A stretch of DNA of 64,000 nt from assembly GCA_963556145.1 (NCBI GenBank), contig OY744462.1, forward strand, positions 4,774,001 through 4,838,000, in the 5' to 3' direction. Origin of the DNA: Hygrocybe punicea (Eukaryota > Basidiomycota > Agaricomycetes > Agaricales > Hygrophoraceae). Positions 1 through 11,011 of this stretch are shown in pieces; within the stretch, counting starts at the first letter, position 1; every line of letters begins with the position of its first letter. The position numbers and the translations under genes are program-made. Under the pieces are notes generated by a model. The model ran no database searches. It was not told the origin of the DNA and worked only from the letters and a program-made list of their open reading frames with translations.

Positions 1-397
1 GACTTCGTCCATTCGCAACGGGACAAGGAAGTCTCCCTCAGCCGCTTCTCTCCTGCCTTTGGTCCTCACCTCCTCCCCGGCATGCATGGCATACCGATGT
101 AGAGGCTCCGGGCCATCTGGACCCGAATCCTCCTCATATCCCACATCGTCCCCGTCCATTCCCATTCATGTATTGTCGATTCCGCCCGATTCCGGTCCTC
201 TCCATCAATTCCGGTCCTCTCCATCAATTCCAGTCCTCTCCATCAATTCCGGTCCGGATCCCCCTCCGGAATCGTTCATACTCAAGATGCGATGTCTCTA
301 ACGACCCGGAATCAGTATGTTTCTAGTTATATATCATGTATCTTCGTTTCCCATCTCCCAGTACATAGCATTCTTCCTATCCTCCACTCCACTCCAC
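1..397. other. flank of KDZ element, no gene recognised
   Basis: No recognisable gene. Positions about 190-262 hold roughly four copies of a 20-bp tandem unit (CCATCAATTCCGGTCCTCT-like). The stretch 381-397 is a short CTCCA tract that abuts the left end of the KDZ transposon and contains its candidate target duplication. Confidence 0.5.
388..397 (+). repeat. candidate TSD, left copy, of KDZ element
   Basis: TCCACTCCAC; the same ten bases lie at 9353-9362 directly after the right terminus. KDZ/Zisupton-type elements are expected to give about 8-bp duplications, so the true TSD may be an 8-bp part of this match. Confidence 0.5.
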
Positions 398-562
398 ATC
401 ATGCTGTGACTTATCCCATGTCAGACTGGCCAACTGAGGTTGACAATGTTACATTTGGGACGGGCCAGCTAATCTGGGCCGACAAAATAATATTGTCAGG
501 TACCTGATGGGGCAACTCAAGAATGTCATAGTGCTGGTGTTAGATGGGTGGGCTGAAGAATA

Positions 563-993
563 GTGTTATCCATGTGAGACTGTTGGGCCGAAGTTCTATG
601 GGGGAATCGTTACCCATATGAGACCGATGGGCCGAGGTTCTGCTGGGGTATTGTTACCTGTCTCTGACTGTTGGGCCGAGTTGCTTCGGAAGTATTGTTA
701 CCCGTCTCAGACCGTTGGGCCAAGGTTCTTCGGAAGTATTGTTACCCATCTCAAACCGTTGGGCCGAGTTTCTGCTGGGGTATTGTTACCCGTCTCAGAC
801 TGTTGGGCCGAGTTTCTTCGGAAGTATTGTTACCCGTCTCAGACCGTTGGGCTGAGGTTCTATGGGGGTATTGTTACCCATCTCAGACCGCTGGGCTGAG
901 GTTCTATGGGGATATTGTTACCCATCTCAGACCATTTGGCCAAGGTTCTATGGGGGTATTGTTACCTGTCTCAGACTGTTGGGCTGAGGTTCA
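563..993 (+). repeat. 44-bp subterminal minisatellite, left array of element A
   Basis: About ten units of 44 bp (for example TATTGTTACC starts at 649 and again at 693). The consensus unit reads TATTGTTACCCGTCTCAGAC, then a TTGGGCCGAGGTTCT segment and a GGGG or CGGAAG linker. Each unit holds the odd palindrome GTCTCAGAC. The array is inverted at 8799-9186. Subterminal repeats of this kind are typical transposase-binding regions; binding here is inferred. Confidence 0.85.
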
Positions 994-1029
994 CAATAAT
1001 AATTATATTCATTGGCTGACAATAGGACC

Positions 1030-1584
1030 CACTTTTGTTGGACTCTTGCGGGAGGTGATCTTGAGTTCCACTCCTCCTTCAATCCCTCATAGTTCTTGAG
1101 CTCCTTTTCGGACAACTGTTCATAAACGGCTTGAAGCCCAGCCTGATACTTTGCCATCCAGTCCTTGGAACCTGGAGTTGAATTGGAGAGCTCAGTGACT
1201 TTGTCATCTACCTCATCCTTTCTCTCATGAGCTACAACTTTCTTGACTGTCCATTTTGTTACATAGTTATGTGTCGGCTTTCGAGTATTTCGACGTCTAT
1301 TGTTGTAATACCACTCCTTTATTTTTTACAGATGGCCGTGAGCATATTTAGGATGCTATGAACATTTTACTGGCCATATATTCCAAGGGGGACTCAGACC
1401 TCCCTTGTGCACCAACAATCTTTTGATGTACCTCTCTCATGATCTTAACTCGGTCTTTTTTGGCTGCAAAAATCTTCAAGTTGGCTTTTGAGCATAGAGA
1501 GTTGCTGGGTGGTAAATGTTGTTTCAGGCATATTTGTAGCAGGAGACGATGTGTGGGATGTGTGGGAGGAATTACAGGTAGCAA
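1030..1584 (-). pseudogene. fragment of a basidiomycete repetitive gene family
   Basis: Read on the minus strand, 1340-1030 encodes a continuous segment with the helix-like motif KIKEWYYNNRRRN followed by a charged stretch, then AVYEQLSEKELKNYEGLKEEW and SPPARVQQK. The motif order (aromatic-NNRRR helix, then a LSEKE..Y/W..EW..PP segment) recalls a large uncharacterised protein family seen repeatedly in basidiomycete genomes. An upstream piece (1584-1348) has IMREVHQKI and SPLEYMASKMF. The fragment ends where the 44-bp array begins, so it is truncated. Function unknown; the family assignment is from memory of the motif pattern and is moderate at best. It may be cargo of the KDZ element or older host sequence. 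Confidence 0.4.
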
Positions 1585-2097
1585 GTGGTCAACTTTCCCA
1601 ATTTTGACGATACTCTATTTGAGTATTGGGACCTGACTTGAATTGATTTTGACGGTCCTATATTAGCTTTCTCACCACTTTTAGTCTCTACAACTCATTT
1701 GTGGAATTCTAACCATGCCATTTTCTGTGTCTAACTTTTGGTCCAGTGTCATCTATCTCACTCATTGCAGTCATGGTGAAGTCATTCAAAAGGAAGTCTG
1801 CTCCTCGTGTCAGCAGGGTGGCATTGAGAGAGGTATTCACCAGCCATGGATTTCAGACCCGAAGACAAGTTGTCCGCACCCCTAGCTGCTCGAGTTCATC
1901 TCCTAGAAAAACACCGAGGACATCCCAACTTCAAGAGGAGAATGACTTGACCGGAGACTTTCATGAATTTGTCCCAAATATTGAGCCTTTAAGAATGCCA
2001 GCCAGTAATGTAAATATTATATTGTATTCCAATACTCTAGACTGACAATGACATTTTGGAGTCATCGAACAATTACATGAAAGAATGGTTGTCCCAT

Positions 2098-2100
2098 TGA
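2098..2100 (+). other. in-frame TGA in KDZ transposase
   Basis: The codons before it read E-W-L-S-H and those after it P-E-Y-L-D-R-I-L-A-R-E, the usual KDZ block in which this position is normally Arg. A C-to-T change in CGA explains it. Confidence 0.8.
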
Positions 2101-3371
2101 CCCGAGTATTTAGATCGTATTCTTGCTAGGGAAGCTCAACCAGACAATCAGGCCTGTCTGAGTTGTTCAATGGCTGAAGGCACATGGAAATGCACGACAT
2201 GTTTTGGTAACCCAATCTATTGCCAAAAATGTTGTGCCGACGTTCATCGACGGCTGCCATTCCATCGGGTGGAAAGATGGACAGGGACCTACTTTGCTCC
2301 AGCATGGTTGATTGAAATTGGGGTCAAGCTCCACCTGGGTCATGGAGGGTTGGAATGCCCATCTGTGGAACATTCTGAGGGGTTTAACACTCTTGGAAAT
2401 GACACCGATGATGACGACAATGCCGACGATGAATGTGACGCCGAATACACATCGCTGACATTCCAAGGCTTCCCTACCATGCCGAACGTCACTGACAAAT
2501 CGGCTGAAAGCATAATGGTAGTGGTAGACAGCTCAGGGATCCATTGGCTGGCTGTAAGATGGTGTCAATGTAGTGCCGCTGCTCGGCCCGATTGTCAGCT
2601 GCTCGATATCCGGCCACATCAAAAAAACCCCAAACCGCATTTACATTCCAAGTCCTGGATGAATTCCTGATCGACAACTTGGAATGTAAAATGGCCTGCC
2701 AGACGTTCCACTCCAAACTGCTCAATCTGACATGTTCACAATTCCCACATACTGTCCCGGTATGTTATATTATTTGAGCCATCGACCTTGTTCAATTAAC
2801 AAATACATATATACATAGATTCATTACCGTGAATTGCTAAGGGTGACACGACAATGGAGAAATCTGAAGGCCTGGAAGTGGAACAGATTGGGCCATCGAA
2901 GTGCTCATGAACCTGGGCCTGGACAACTGACAGTGACTTGTCCAGCATGTCCGATGCCTGGCGTCAATCTCCCCGATGACTGGAAACCGAAGGAGGAGGA
3001 TGATGGGATCATCCTCCCAACATTCATGATGGATGGAAATTTCAAAGCCGACCACATGAAGATGCGTCGACCCCTCGATGACGTCGCAATCTCCGATGGT
3101 CATGGGTTTATGGTTGGGGACAAGAGATATATGCAGCACATCAAGGCATCGAAGGAAGTGAAAAGTGTAAGTTTAAGATTGGCGGTTCGATCTTGTTAAG
3201 ATGTTGAAAGCCTGAACCTTGATAGAAGTTGACATGCAATGAACATTAGGTGGTTAATCAAGCTAACACCCGAAAACAACATTTGGATATTACTGGCATC
3301 GGTGCAGTCGCTTGTGCACGTCATGGATGCTTTGTTCCACACTCCGTGGTTAACTTTCAAAAGGGTGAAAG

Positions 3372-3529
3372 GTGTGTGAATCATGTGTGCCGATGCCATG
3401 TCATCACCTATGCCTCTGTTCATGCTGCTGCCGATGCCGATGCCACTACTGATGCCGATGCTGATGCCGATGCCGATGCTACATCTACTTCCAATGCTCC
3501 TTCTGATGCTAACATGACATGTCATCCAG
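3372..3529 (+). other. KDZ intron carrying a GATGCC hexamer microsatellite
   Basis: The coding blocks QKGER (ending 3371) and HMNMDYAV (from 3530) are contiguous in related transposases, and the 158 bases between start GTGTGT and end CCAG. The intron contains a GATGCC/GATGCT hexamer run at about 3427-3481. The same hexamer recurs at 8556-8690 near the other end of the element. Confidence 0.65.
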
Positions 3530-5719
3530 ACACATGAACATGGACTATGCAGTCTCAGAAGCACTTAAATATGCATCTGGTTTCAAACAAGTCTTGCTCA
3601 TCTATGATGTGATGTCCCAATATGGGAAATACCTGACCGAGAGATTGACCAAAGGGTCCTATCTGGAGATGCCCGAGGATTTACATATCAAGAAGGCGAT
3701 CAGCTTGTTTCACATAATGGGACATCAGGACTCTTGCTACCCTCGATACAGCCCTCAGTTTATAGAAGGGGCAGGCCAGGTCGATGGGGAAATTTTGGAA
3801 ACATCATGGTCTCCATTTGACAATATTGCCAGGAGCACCAGGACTATGACAGCAGCATCCCGTCAGAAAATGATCGACGGACATATGAACGACTCAAATT
3901 TTAAGAAACTGATCAGAATTGGTTTGTAAAATGTTATCATTGTCGGTGATTGCAGCTAACGAAAATCTCAGTGTCGACACTGAGGAAAAAATTTCACAAA
4001 GCCACCATCGGGTTAGACAGCAGCCGTTGTGCACTGGATGAGATCAAGTCAACAGTGGACAGAAACCTTATTCGGAAGTGGACACAAGAGGAGCAAAGAG
4101 CCCAAAAGAACCAAGAACATGACGAGACGGCGATGGATTTATACGATGCAAAAATAAGCAAAGGTATTCATTTGACATCCAATTGAACAATTTCTGAACT
4201 TGTGTCTCAGGTCTGACCAAGGAGGAAACAATGTTGGAGTTAACCGTCCGTGAAAAGACCGATGGTCTGGTGAACGGCACTATCGCATGGTTATCCAATG
4301 GAGTGAAAATTGAAGAATCACAGTAGGTGAAATTCTATAAGGATTGCGCCAAAATTGACCTCTATTGATTTGTACAGAATGTCATTGGCCGATGAAGAGA
4401 GAAAACTTGGCCGTAACCCCGGAGCGTCGGCGTTGCTATTGATGGAGGAAAAAAGACGCCGATTGTCGAACAAAATCACCTGTTTCAACAAATTGTCATC
4501 GAAATTTATGGATTCATGTATGAACAACGAGGATTCAGATTTGACATCAGACACCGATAGATCGGATGATGCAGACAATACTGAACCGGATGTTGAAGAC
4601 AGTGCTGATGAGGGGGATGACAGCGACAATCCTTTTATCAGCTGCCGAAGACAGAGGTACTCTGATGACCGTTCCCCAATCTATACAAAGTTGTGTCTCC
4701 CTTCCAACCTCCGTCGATTGGCAGTCACAAGCTCCGGGAACAAATTACTTTTTGCGGAATTGAAATTGCGAGAAAGCCAGGCCACAAACACTCTCTATCA
4801 AATCCGAATATGTCTTGGTCACAAAGCGTTCTTGTTTCGGAAAAACGTTCGACTCGCGGCAGGGACTAAGCAAATAACAAGAGCATGGAAAGAAGTTTAT
4901 TCGGTGGAAGCCCAGGTAAGGCACCATGCACGGGTTTATCGCTTGGCTCGAAGAACAATGGTTCGCCTTGGAGCATCAAAAGAGATGCTGGCAACCTACC
5001 AGTTGCTCCGGAGTGATCAACTCAATGCAACAACCGCATTATTGGATCCAAAACAACCGGGGCAACGGAATAGAGCGCTGGCATGGTTTTGGAACATGGA
5101 TGTCGACCGAGATGTGGCTGGTAATGGATGGATGGAAGAATGTAAGCTATCTTTGCAATTTCATGATCCTAAATTTGAAATGACTGGTGCTAGTCTATCG
5201 GGTGCATTGGCTCAGGACAAATGCAAATTTCAGCCGCTGGAAAGAGGAATTTGACAGGGTCAAGCAAGAAATGCGGTGGACTATTCACACATTCAAGAAA
5301 AAAGCTGATGAGTGGAGGACTCTTAAGGACTCGGTGACCGGCCTTGGAGCAAAAGGAAAACAATGTTATGCTGCAAGGCAGGTGGCTCTATGGGAACAAT
5401 TCACCACCCAAGCACAGAAGTCGTTTGAAATTTGTCTAAAACATATATAGAAAATCTGCCAAATATATGTGTCTCCATGACGCCGTTCAGCAATGTCCCC
5501 ACCAAATAGAACGTCGGCGCCGAGCTGCAGTGGCTGTACAACATAAAATTGGGGCCCATTTGCAAGGGTGTCCTCAACATGTCTCATAAGCGACTGGCGT
5601 AACAAGATATCGTTATTAGTGTATTAGTGAGCCTGGCTAGTGACATCTTTCAGAATCAGTGCCGATTGAGTGATACAGTCTATGAAAATTTCAAACACAG
5701 ATAAATAAAACATTCATCA

Positions 5720-6909
5720 TTGACCTATACCGGCTTTCTTATGGCACAAACACGGGAATGTCAACACCTCCTGAATCTCCTTGGACACCAAGTCAAAATG
5801 GCGACATGGGCGTTGATAGCCGATTGGGATGAGCTGACCATCGAGCAGTGGACAAGATGGGAATCGAACATGCAGTCAGAAATAGTGAGTTCATTGACTT
5901 AATGCTAGCTCTGTCTGCTAAAACAATTTACACTTTCTTGTGCAGGCAGCAGCCATGGTCGCCATCGGCACTGCGCAAATCGCCAGAATCAGATTGGAAA
6001 TCCCGGATGTGATTCGAGAAACAGCTAAATCACTGTATTGACATGCTCTGCCATATTTATGGAAGGATGTTTCTGAACAAGACCTCCCAATTGACACATT
6101 GCCCCCTGCCTTTGTCGTCAAACATCTGGATGGTGGGCATTGGTGGGAGGAAGAGGAAGGATTGGTCCCCGAGGAACCGGGACGCATTCTGATCTCCTTT
6201 GCGGGATACTTTGCAGCAGTGACCATGATGCAGGTATTATTTTTTGTTCTCTGCTTACCATATTCCAGAGTTGAATCATGGACAGCCTGAAACAGCCCTT
6301 GCCTTTCGAATGGCATATGCATCGACTTCGGGCGGGTTATCAGAGGAGCCGCCCCAACTTTGGGAGGTGAGGTTTGCCTGCGAGAAATCCATGACAGCTG
6401 CTCATTCATGAGTCAATTGAAAGGCCCTCAACAACATCAAAGAACAGGTTCTCGATATGCCGAATGTTGCCACCAGGCCATCAAGCCCAATGAGCGGTCC
6501 ATCAAGTCAGTCAAGCAGTCCATGTTGGAATGGATTGCCCCTCATTGAAACATTGTCGGATCGTCAAACATCGGCATCGGCATCAGCGTCCAGTGCTGAG
6601 ATGGATGTCGACGAATTGGACGGCACCAGCTTAGATAACACCTCGATGTCAACTGACAAAGGCAAGGGGCGAGAAGAGAGGCTTGAAGATCAGTGGGGTC
6701 TTCAACCTGCTTCTTTATTGTCAGCATTTATCAAAAGTCTGTCTGTCAAGCAAAACGCCGAACTTTGGCGTTATCTTGGGACGCTCCGAGCGGAGATGGA
6801 AACCAGCTACACGCTGATTCAAAGGCAGGCTTTCGAAAAAATAGATGACGCGAAGCTATTGAGCATGAGGTGGAAGACTCTGGACGAAATACATCGTCGG
6901 TTGGCATAG
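5720..6909 (+). pseudogene. unrecognised multi-exon cargo gene of the KDZ element
   Basis: I do not recognise this protein. A first exon encodes a Trp-rich helical stretch (TWALIADWDELTIEQWTRWESNMQSE). A probable intron at about 5885-5944 (GTGAGT...TGTGCAG) leads to AAAMVAIGTAQIARIRLEIPDV, LPIDTLPPAFVVKHLDGGHWWEEEEG and a block ending VTMMQ. A second probable intron follows from about 6235 (GTATTA...TTCCAG). The last piece has a Ser-rich linker (SASASASSAEMDVDELDG) and a helical tail (NAELWRYLGTLRAEMETSYTLIQRQAFEKI) ending at 6909. An in-frame TGA at about 6039-6041 interrupts the second exon. It lies head to tail with the transposase and converges with the dioxygenase gene, so it is probably an accessory gene of the element. 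Exon joins are inferred. Confidence 0.45.
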
Positions 6910-6993
6910 GTCTGATCAGTGTTATCCTATATGTATGCTCTTCTGTAGTATTTGTCCGGTATTATTATAAAGAACAAGTAAAGAACAAGTAAT

Positions 6994-8123
6994 TCAGCTA
7001 ATGGGCGGGTAAAAAGAAGTCTTTATGTGATCAACAGTCATCCATGATGCTGCCTGCACCCCTACTCGCTCATGCACATTATCTCTCATATAAAATGCAA
7101 GGCAAACACGATCACCATCCGTCCGACGAACCCTGTGTCTTAAAAGTCATCCACCGAGATGGACAAGTGTACCTGAATTGTACTGTAATCTAATGCTAAT
7201 GTTTGACAAGTCCAGAACGGCTTCCTTGTACGGCCCGATTGTCGCCAAAATGTCATACCACTCCGCCCGTGAATTGTTGTCCCGATGTGCTGGTGTTTCT
7301 CGATTGCTTATCACCGACATCCCATTACACACTGAGGACCATCGGCTCAGGACATTGGAGAGTTCAGCATTGGATTCCAAACGCCGAAGTGTCTCTCGGC
7401 CACACTTGTACAATTCGGGGTGTGTAATGGAAAGAGTTGCTGATATGAGTGCGATTGATTCACTTGCAGCATCTAGCCAGGCCCTTCCACCGGCTTCGGC
7501 ATTCGTGTCATTCAAGGCCGAGGAAACCACAATGGGTTCATTTTGCATCTGCATTCATATATATTCAGCTATTGCCATGTCTTCAATGATAATAATTACA
7601 TCGTGTCCTTGTTGAAACCAAGCAGGAGAAAGCTCAACTGTGCCTGGCATTATCCAACCGCATTGAGTGTTAGCCTGAAATAATGCTGGATCGGTCCTCC
7701 AGTTCTTCTTCGTGGCACTTGACATGCTTCGAGACAACAATTTGTTCATATGCTTTAGCGATTCGGCAATGATAGCCTGTTAACGTAATTTGAATTCGGA
7801 GGTGTCAGTCATGGCAAACCACATACTTGTCAAGTCGGTGTCAACGCATCGGGCAGATACCAGCAAAGGATACGTCCGTGGCGATCGCGAACACTTAGTG
7901 GAGTGTTTACCATTCGTGGGGGATTCCAGAGCAAGGGATGTCGGCGCATTAGAGCAGCCTCCTTTGTCGCGTTGAAGCCCGTCGGCTTTTGACCCAATCT
8001 TGATGAATATTGGTCGGCATCCCATTCCAATGTAACTAAAGTCGAATTCAGTAGAAGATTTACTGCAGAAATGAGCAGCAATATTAATACCATGATTTTG
8101 GTATGCCAATACCAATCTATCAA
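6994..8123 (-). pseudogene. TET/JBP-like 2OG-Fe(II) dioxygenase, disrupted
   Basis: Member of the fungal TET/JBP family, which oxidises 5-methylcytosine in DNA with Fe(II) and 2-oxoglutarate. Blocks in order on the minus strand: VRDRHGRILCWYLPDAL (about 7890-7840); after an intron (7824-about 7780) KKNWRTDPALF and PGTVELSPAWFQQGHDV; then THPELYKCGRETLRRLE, and the iron site in RETPAHRDN...WYDILATIGPY, where HRD is the HxD motif. The GT.V.LGG strand is followed, after a stop, by LLRH (second iron His) and DGDRVCLAFYMRDNVHERVGV with the Arg expected to hold 2-oxoglutarate. In-frame TGA codons at 7832-7830 and 7149-7147 kill the frame; the downstream part stays in frame to 6994. Fungal TET/JBP genes are repeatedly carried by KDZ transposons, which fits this location. 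The N-terminal exon structure is unresolved. Confidence 0.85.
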
Positions 8124-8555
8124 TCAACAGCTCACAATCACATATTAATTGAGTGCTGAAGTCCATCAGTGGCAAGATGCACCCCATGGATGCCCTGTGT
8201 GGGCTGATACATTGACCAAATTTTTGGCCGAGGTACGTGGATATTCTGTCGGTGAAGTGGGCAATGGATCCCGATCGAAAAGAGTGGCTCATTGTGTAGG
8301 GGCAGGGAATGAAGGTTATGAATGAAATTAATATTACCCATTTGGGATTTATATCTTTATACAATATGAATAATTAAAAGTCAACCATGGTTCAAACGAA
8401 TGAGATTCTGCAAAATCTTTTTAGAGATCGGGAGATTGATTTACAATGCTCTATATGCAGTTGCCCTATGCAAAGGCTCTTTCCCAAGTTCAGCACTTAG
8501 TCCACAAACCAAAACAGGTCAGAACGTGGTCAAACATAAGCCGACACCGAGGTGA

Positions 8556-8690
8556 ACGCCGATGCTGATGTCAGCGCCGATGATCTTGCCAGCGCCGATT
8601 TCGATGGCGTTTGCAACGCCGATGCCGTTCAAACGCCGATGCCATTCAAACGCCGATGCCATTCAAACGCTGATGCCGCTGACAATGCAG
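8556..8690 (+). repeat. GCCGAT(GC)-rich hexamer and 20-bp tandem repeats
   Basis: Imperfect repeats built on GCCGATGCC, plus three units of about 15-16 bp reading AAACGCCGATGCCATTC. The long reading frames across them are compositional artefacts. The hexamer matches the one in the transposase intron of the same element. Confidence 0.7.
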
Positions 8691-8798
8691 ATTTCGTTGC
8701 TGAAGATGATGTTTATGCTCTTGCTGAGACACCGAGGCTGGACAAAATTTGGAGGGGTGTTTGTCCAATTGTCAGCCAATGAATATTATTATTATTGT

Positions 8799-9186
8799 GA
8801 ACCTTGGCCCAATGGTCTGAGACGGGTAACAATACTCCCGAAGAAACTCAGCCGAATGGTCTAAGACGGGTAACAATACCCCAGCAGAAACACGGCCCAA
8901 CGGTCTAAGACAGGTAACAATACCCCAGCAGAAACTCGGCCCAACGGTCTGAGACGGGTAACAATACTTCCGAAGAACCTTGGCCCAACGGTCTGAGACG
9001 GGTAACAATACCCCCATAGAACCTCAGCCCAACGGTCTGAGACGGGTAACAATACTTCCGAAGCAACTCGGCCCAATGGTCGGAGACGGGTAACAATACC
9101 CCAGCAGAACCTCGGCCCATCAGTCTCATATGGGTAATGATTCCCCCATAGAACTTCGGCCCAACGGTCTCACATGGATAACACTA
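8799..9186 (-). repeat. 44-bp subterminal minisatellite, right array of element A
   Basis: Inverted counterpart of the 563-993 array: about nine units containing GGTCTGAGACGGGTAACAAT and a CGGCCCAA segment. Sequence, unit length and order mirror the left array. Confidence 0.85.
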
Positions 9187-9362
9187 TTCTTTGGCCCACC
9201 CATCTAACACCAGCACTATGACATTCCCAAGTTACCCCGTCAGGTACCTGACAATATTATTTTGTCGGCCCAGATCAGCTGGCCTGTCTCAAACGCAACA
9301 TTGTCAACCTTGGTTGGCCGGTCTAGCACAGGATAAGTCATGTCATGGGCTGTCCACTCCAC

Positions 9363-9640
9363 CCCTATCAGTTACAGCCTTCGCTTGTAGTACATAGTTA
9401 CTACAGCACAGGATCACTCCCAGTAGTATAAAAGATGTACCCTTATACTACAATCCTATCTTATTATCCCGCTTCAGTTCTACACTTTTAGTCCTCGCTT
9501 CGTATCGTCTCCATTCCATCTTCATAGTTCCCCTACACTTCCCCTCTAATCCGGAACCCCGGATTTGGGTTGGATTGACTAGACACTATAGAAAGACTTT
9601 ACTCCTCTGATCACTTTCTAGCTGATCACCACTTTCCGTA
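9363..9640. other. spacer between KDZ element and DIRS-like element
   Basis: No gene seen. It contains a possible TATA motif (AGTATAAAAGATG near 9424-9436), the short palindrome ATCCGGAACCCCGGAT near 9551 and a CT-rich run. It may be the leader of the DIRS-like element. Confidence 0.35.
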
Positions 9641-9660
9641 GATTCCCATTCCGGGTCTAC

Positions 9661-11011
9661 AACAGAACTTGCTGTCACACCAATCAGAGTCGTACCAAAA
9701 CCTGGCACGTCGACCTTCCGCCTTGTCGTTGATCAAAGCGCCGAGCCATTTTCTCTCAACTCCCTCATTCCCTGTGACAAGGTCGCCATTCTGCTTGACG
9801 GTCTTCATCAATTGGGCCACGCCCTCTGCCGAGTCCGCTCCATCCATGGGCCTCATGCCCGCCTCATTGTTTTCAAGTCCGACGTCTCCCAGGCTTATCG
9901 GCATCTGCCCATGCACCGGCTCTGGCAACTTCATCAAATTGTCACGGTCAACAGCCTCGGGCATGTCGATCATTGCAACAACTTTGGCAACAGGGGCGCC
10001 GGTGGCATCTGGGGCACCTTTATGGGCCTCGTCATCTGGATTGCGATCTTTGTCAAGTACATGCGTGACCTCTTCGCCTATGTCGATGACACCTTTTCTT
10101 GGGATTTCGAAGGCAATGTTCTTTGGTATACACCCTTCCACAAGGCCTTGCCTGCCAAGCAAGCCCGTCTGTTGATGTTGTGGGATGACATCGGGCTTCT
10201 GCACGAAGAATCTAAACAGCTCGCCGGGCCTGTCTGGGGGGTCCCAGGTAGAGGACTTGATGAGGAAAATGCCAGGCAGAGACTCGAGGTGACCGGCGAA
10301 CCATAGGAGTTCTTGACAGAGCTCCACACTGATCCAGACCAGCTGACAGGGTTGCGATTTTCTGGCCATTTTGCGGTAGAGAATGGAAAGGCCAGGCCAC
10401 AGGAGGGGATAAACATTCAGTGACCAGTTCATCCACCCGGCTAGCTGTTGGAAATTGTGTAAAGGGTGATGGTGACCCGGTCGAGCGAAGTCACGGATGG
10501 CATTGGGGAGGTCTTGGCGGCATTCAGGCGACATGCTGAAAGACATGGCATTGGGGTCAATGTCGAAGCCAATGATTGGTACCCTGCCGCTGATGCCATC
10601 CTTTTCATGGACGCTTCCTTCATCAGCCTCAGCTTCTGGTGCCCAGCGCTATCTCTCGGATTTCAGTGCCTGGTGCCCAACCCGTCCTTCGACCGCATCT
10701 TTTACTGGGAAGCCCTCGCCGTGCTCTCTGCCCTTCACTGGGTTCTGACTTCTGTGCCACGTCCCCCTCGTGGCATCGCTATTTTTGCTGATAACTCTAA
10801 TACTGTTGACCTTTTTAATAGCTTGCACGCCCAGCCCATCTATAATCCCATTCTCATCACAGCCATCGACTTGCTTTTGGCCTCTCACACCGAGCTCCAT
10901 GTCTTTCATGTCCCTGGCTCTGACAACGCCTCCATCCTATCTTCTTTCCCCAATTTCACCATCTCCCCATTCATACCTCCTCGTCTGTCGCTGGGGGCTG
11001 CGCTGCAATGA
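9661..11011 (+). pseudogene. DIRS-like reverse transcriptase-RNase H, internally inverted
   Basis: The frame opens at about 9661 with PIRVVPKPGT, then FRLVVDQSAEPFSLNS, then FKSDVSQAYRHLPMHRLWQ (first catalytic Asp), CNNFGNRGAGGIWGTFMG and the active site FAYVDDTFSWDFE near 10074-10112. Between about 10242 and 10581 the coding strand flips: the minus strand there encodes IIGFDIDPNAMS, LHNFQQLAGWMNWSLNVYPLL and LPGIFLIKSSTWDP, which belong between the palm and RNase H. The plus strand resumes with ADAILFMDAS (first RNase H Asp), EALAVLSALHW (Glu), IFADNSNTVDLFNSL (Asp) and HVPG. Left and right plus-strand parts share one frame. The terminal RNase H segment (HVPGSDNASILSS) departs from the expected HVPG..N..ADALSR. 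Confidence 0.8.
10242..10581 (-). other. 340-bp micro-inversion inside the RT-RNase H gene
   Basis: Protein motifs read on the minus strand here fill exactly the gap left on the plus strand. At the left edge the plus strand has PVWG next to GGGTCCC; at the right edge it has GGTACCC then AADAILF. Flipping the segment joins AGPVWG to VPIIGFD and STWDP to AADAI without a frame change. Confidence 0.8.

Larger units (their letters stand above)
1773..5450 (+). pseudogene. KDZ transposase with CxC2-like cysteine cluster, disrupted
   Basis: Multi-exon gene for the cut-and-paste transposase of the Kyakuja-Dileera-Zisupton class. In order: a basic N-terminus (start ATG at 1773), the CxC2-like zinc cluster WKCTTCFGNPIYCQKCC with flanking His residues (2194-2290), a PACPMPGVNLPDDW segment (about 2945-2980), the core QANTRKQHLDITGIGA...CARHGCFVPHSVV (3256-3355), the acidic-site blocks LIYDVMSQYG (about 3597-3626) and GAGQVDGEILETSW (about 3769-3810) followed by HMNDSNFKK, and the C-terminal segment LLDPKQPGQRN...WFWNMDV..NGWMEE with HWLR and MRWTI. 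Probable introns: 2010-2040, 2760-2818, one beginning at the GTAAGT near 3170, 3372-3529 and one near 5142-5192. Damage: in-frame TGA at 2098-2100 where relatives usually have Arg, and a frameshift near 2600-2620. The acidic residues look conserved, so loss may be recent. Confidence 0.9.
398..9352. mobile_element. KDZ-type DNA transposon (element A), about 9 kb, degraded
   Basis: The ends are inverted copies of each other. The sequence from about 400 to 640 matches the reverse complement of about 9110-9350 over more than 200 bp, including the shared outer block ACTTATCC, the TGACAATGTT block and the TATTGTCAGGTACCTGA block. Inside the TIRs lie inverted 44-bp arrays. The 10-bp string TCCACTCCAC occurs at 388-397 and again at 9353-9362, immediately outside both ends, and is a candidate TSD; the left target is itself a CTCCA tract, so part of the match may be chance. 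Cargo: a KDZ transposase gene (+), an unrecognised gene (+) and a TET/JBP-like dioxygenase gene (-). This combination is known for fungal KDZ transposons (Iyer and colleagues' TET/JBP-KDZ work). The genes carry stops and a frameshift, so this copy is probably not autonomous. Confidence 0.85.

Noticed and set aside
3427..3481. GATGCC repeats as coding Asp-Ala tract
   Set aside because: They fall between two transposase blocks that are contiguous in relatives and are bounded by GT and AG, so they are intronic.
9626..10546. 306-codon minus-strand frame opposite the RT gene
   Set aside because: As a whole it is not a gene: only 10242-10546 encodes recognisable protein, because that segment is inverted relative to the rest of the RT-RNase H gene. 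The remainder is a shadow of the plus-strand RT.
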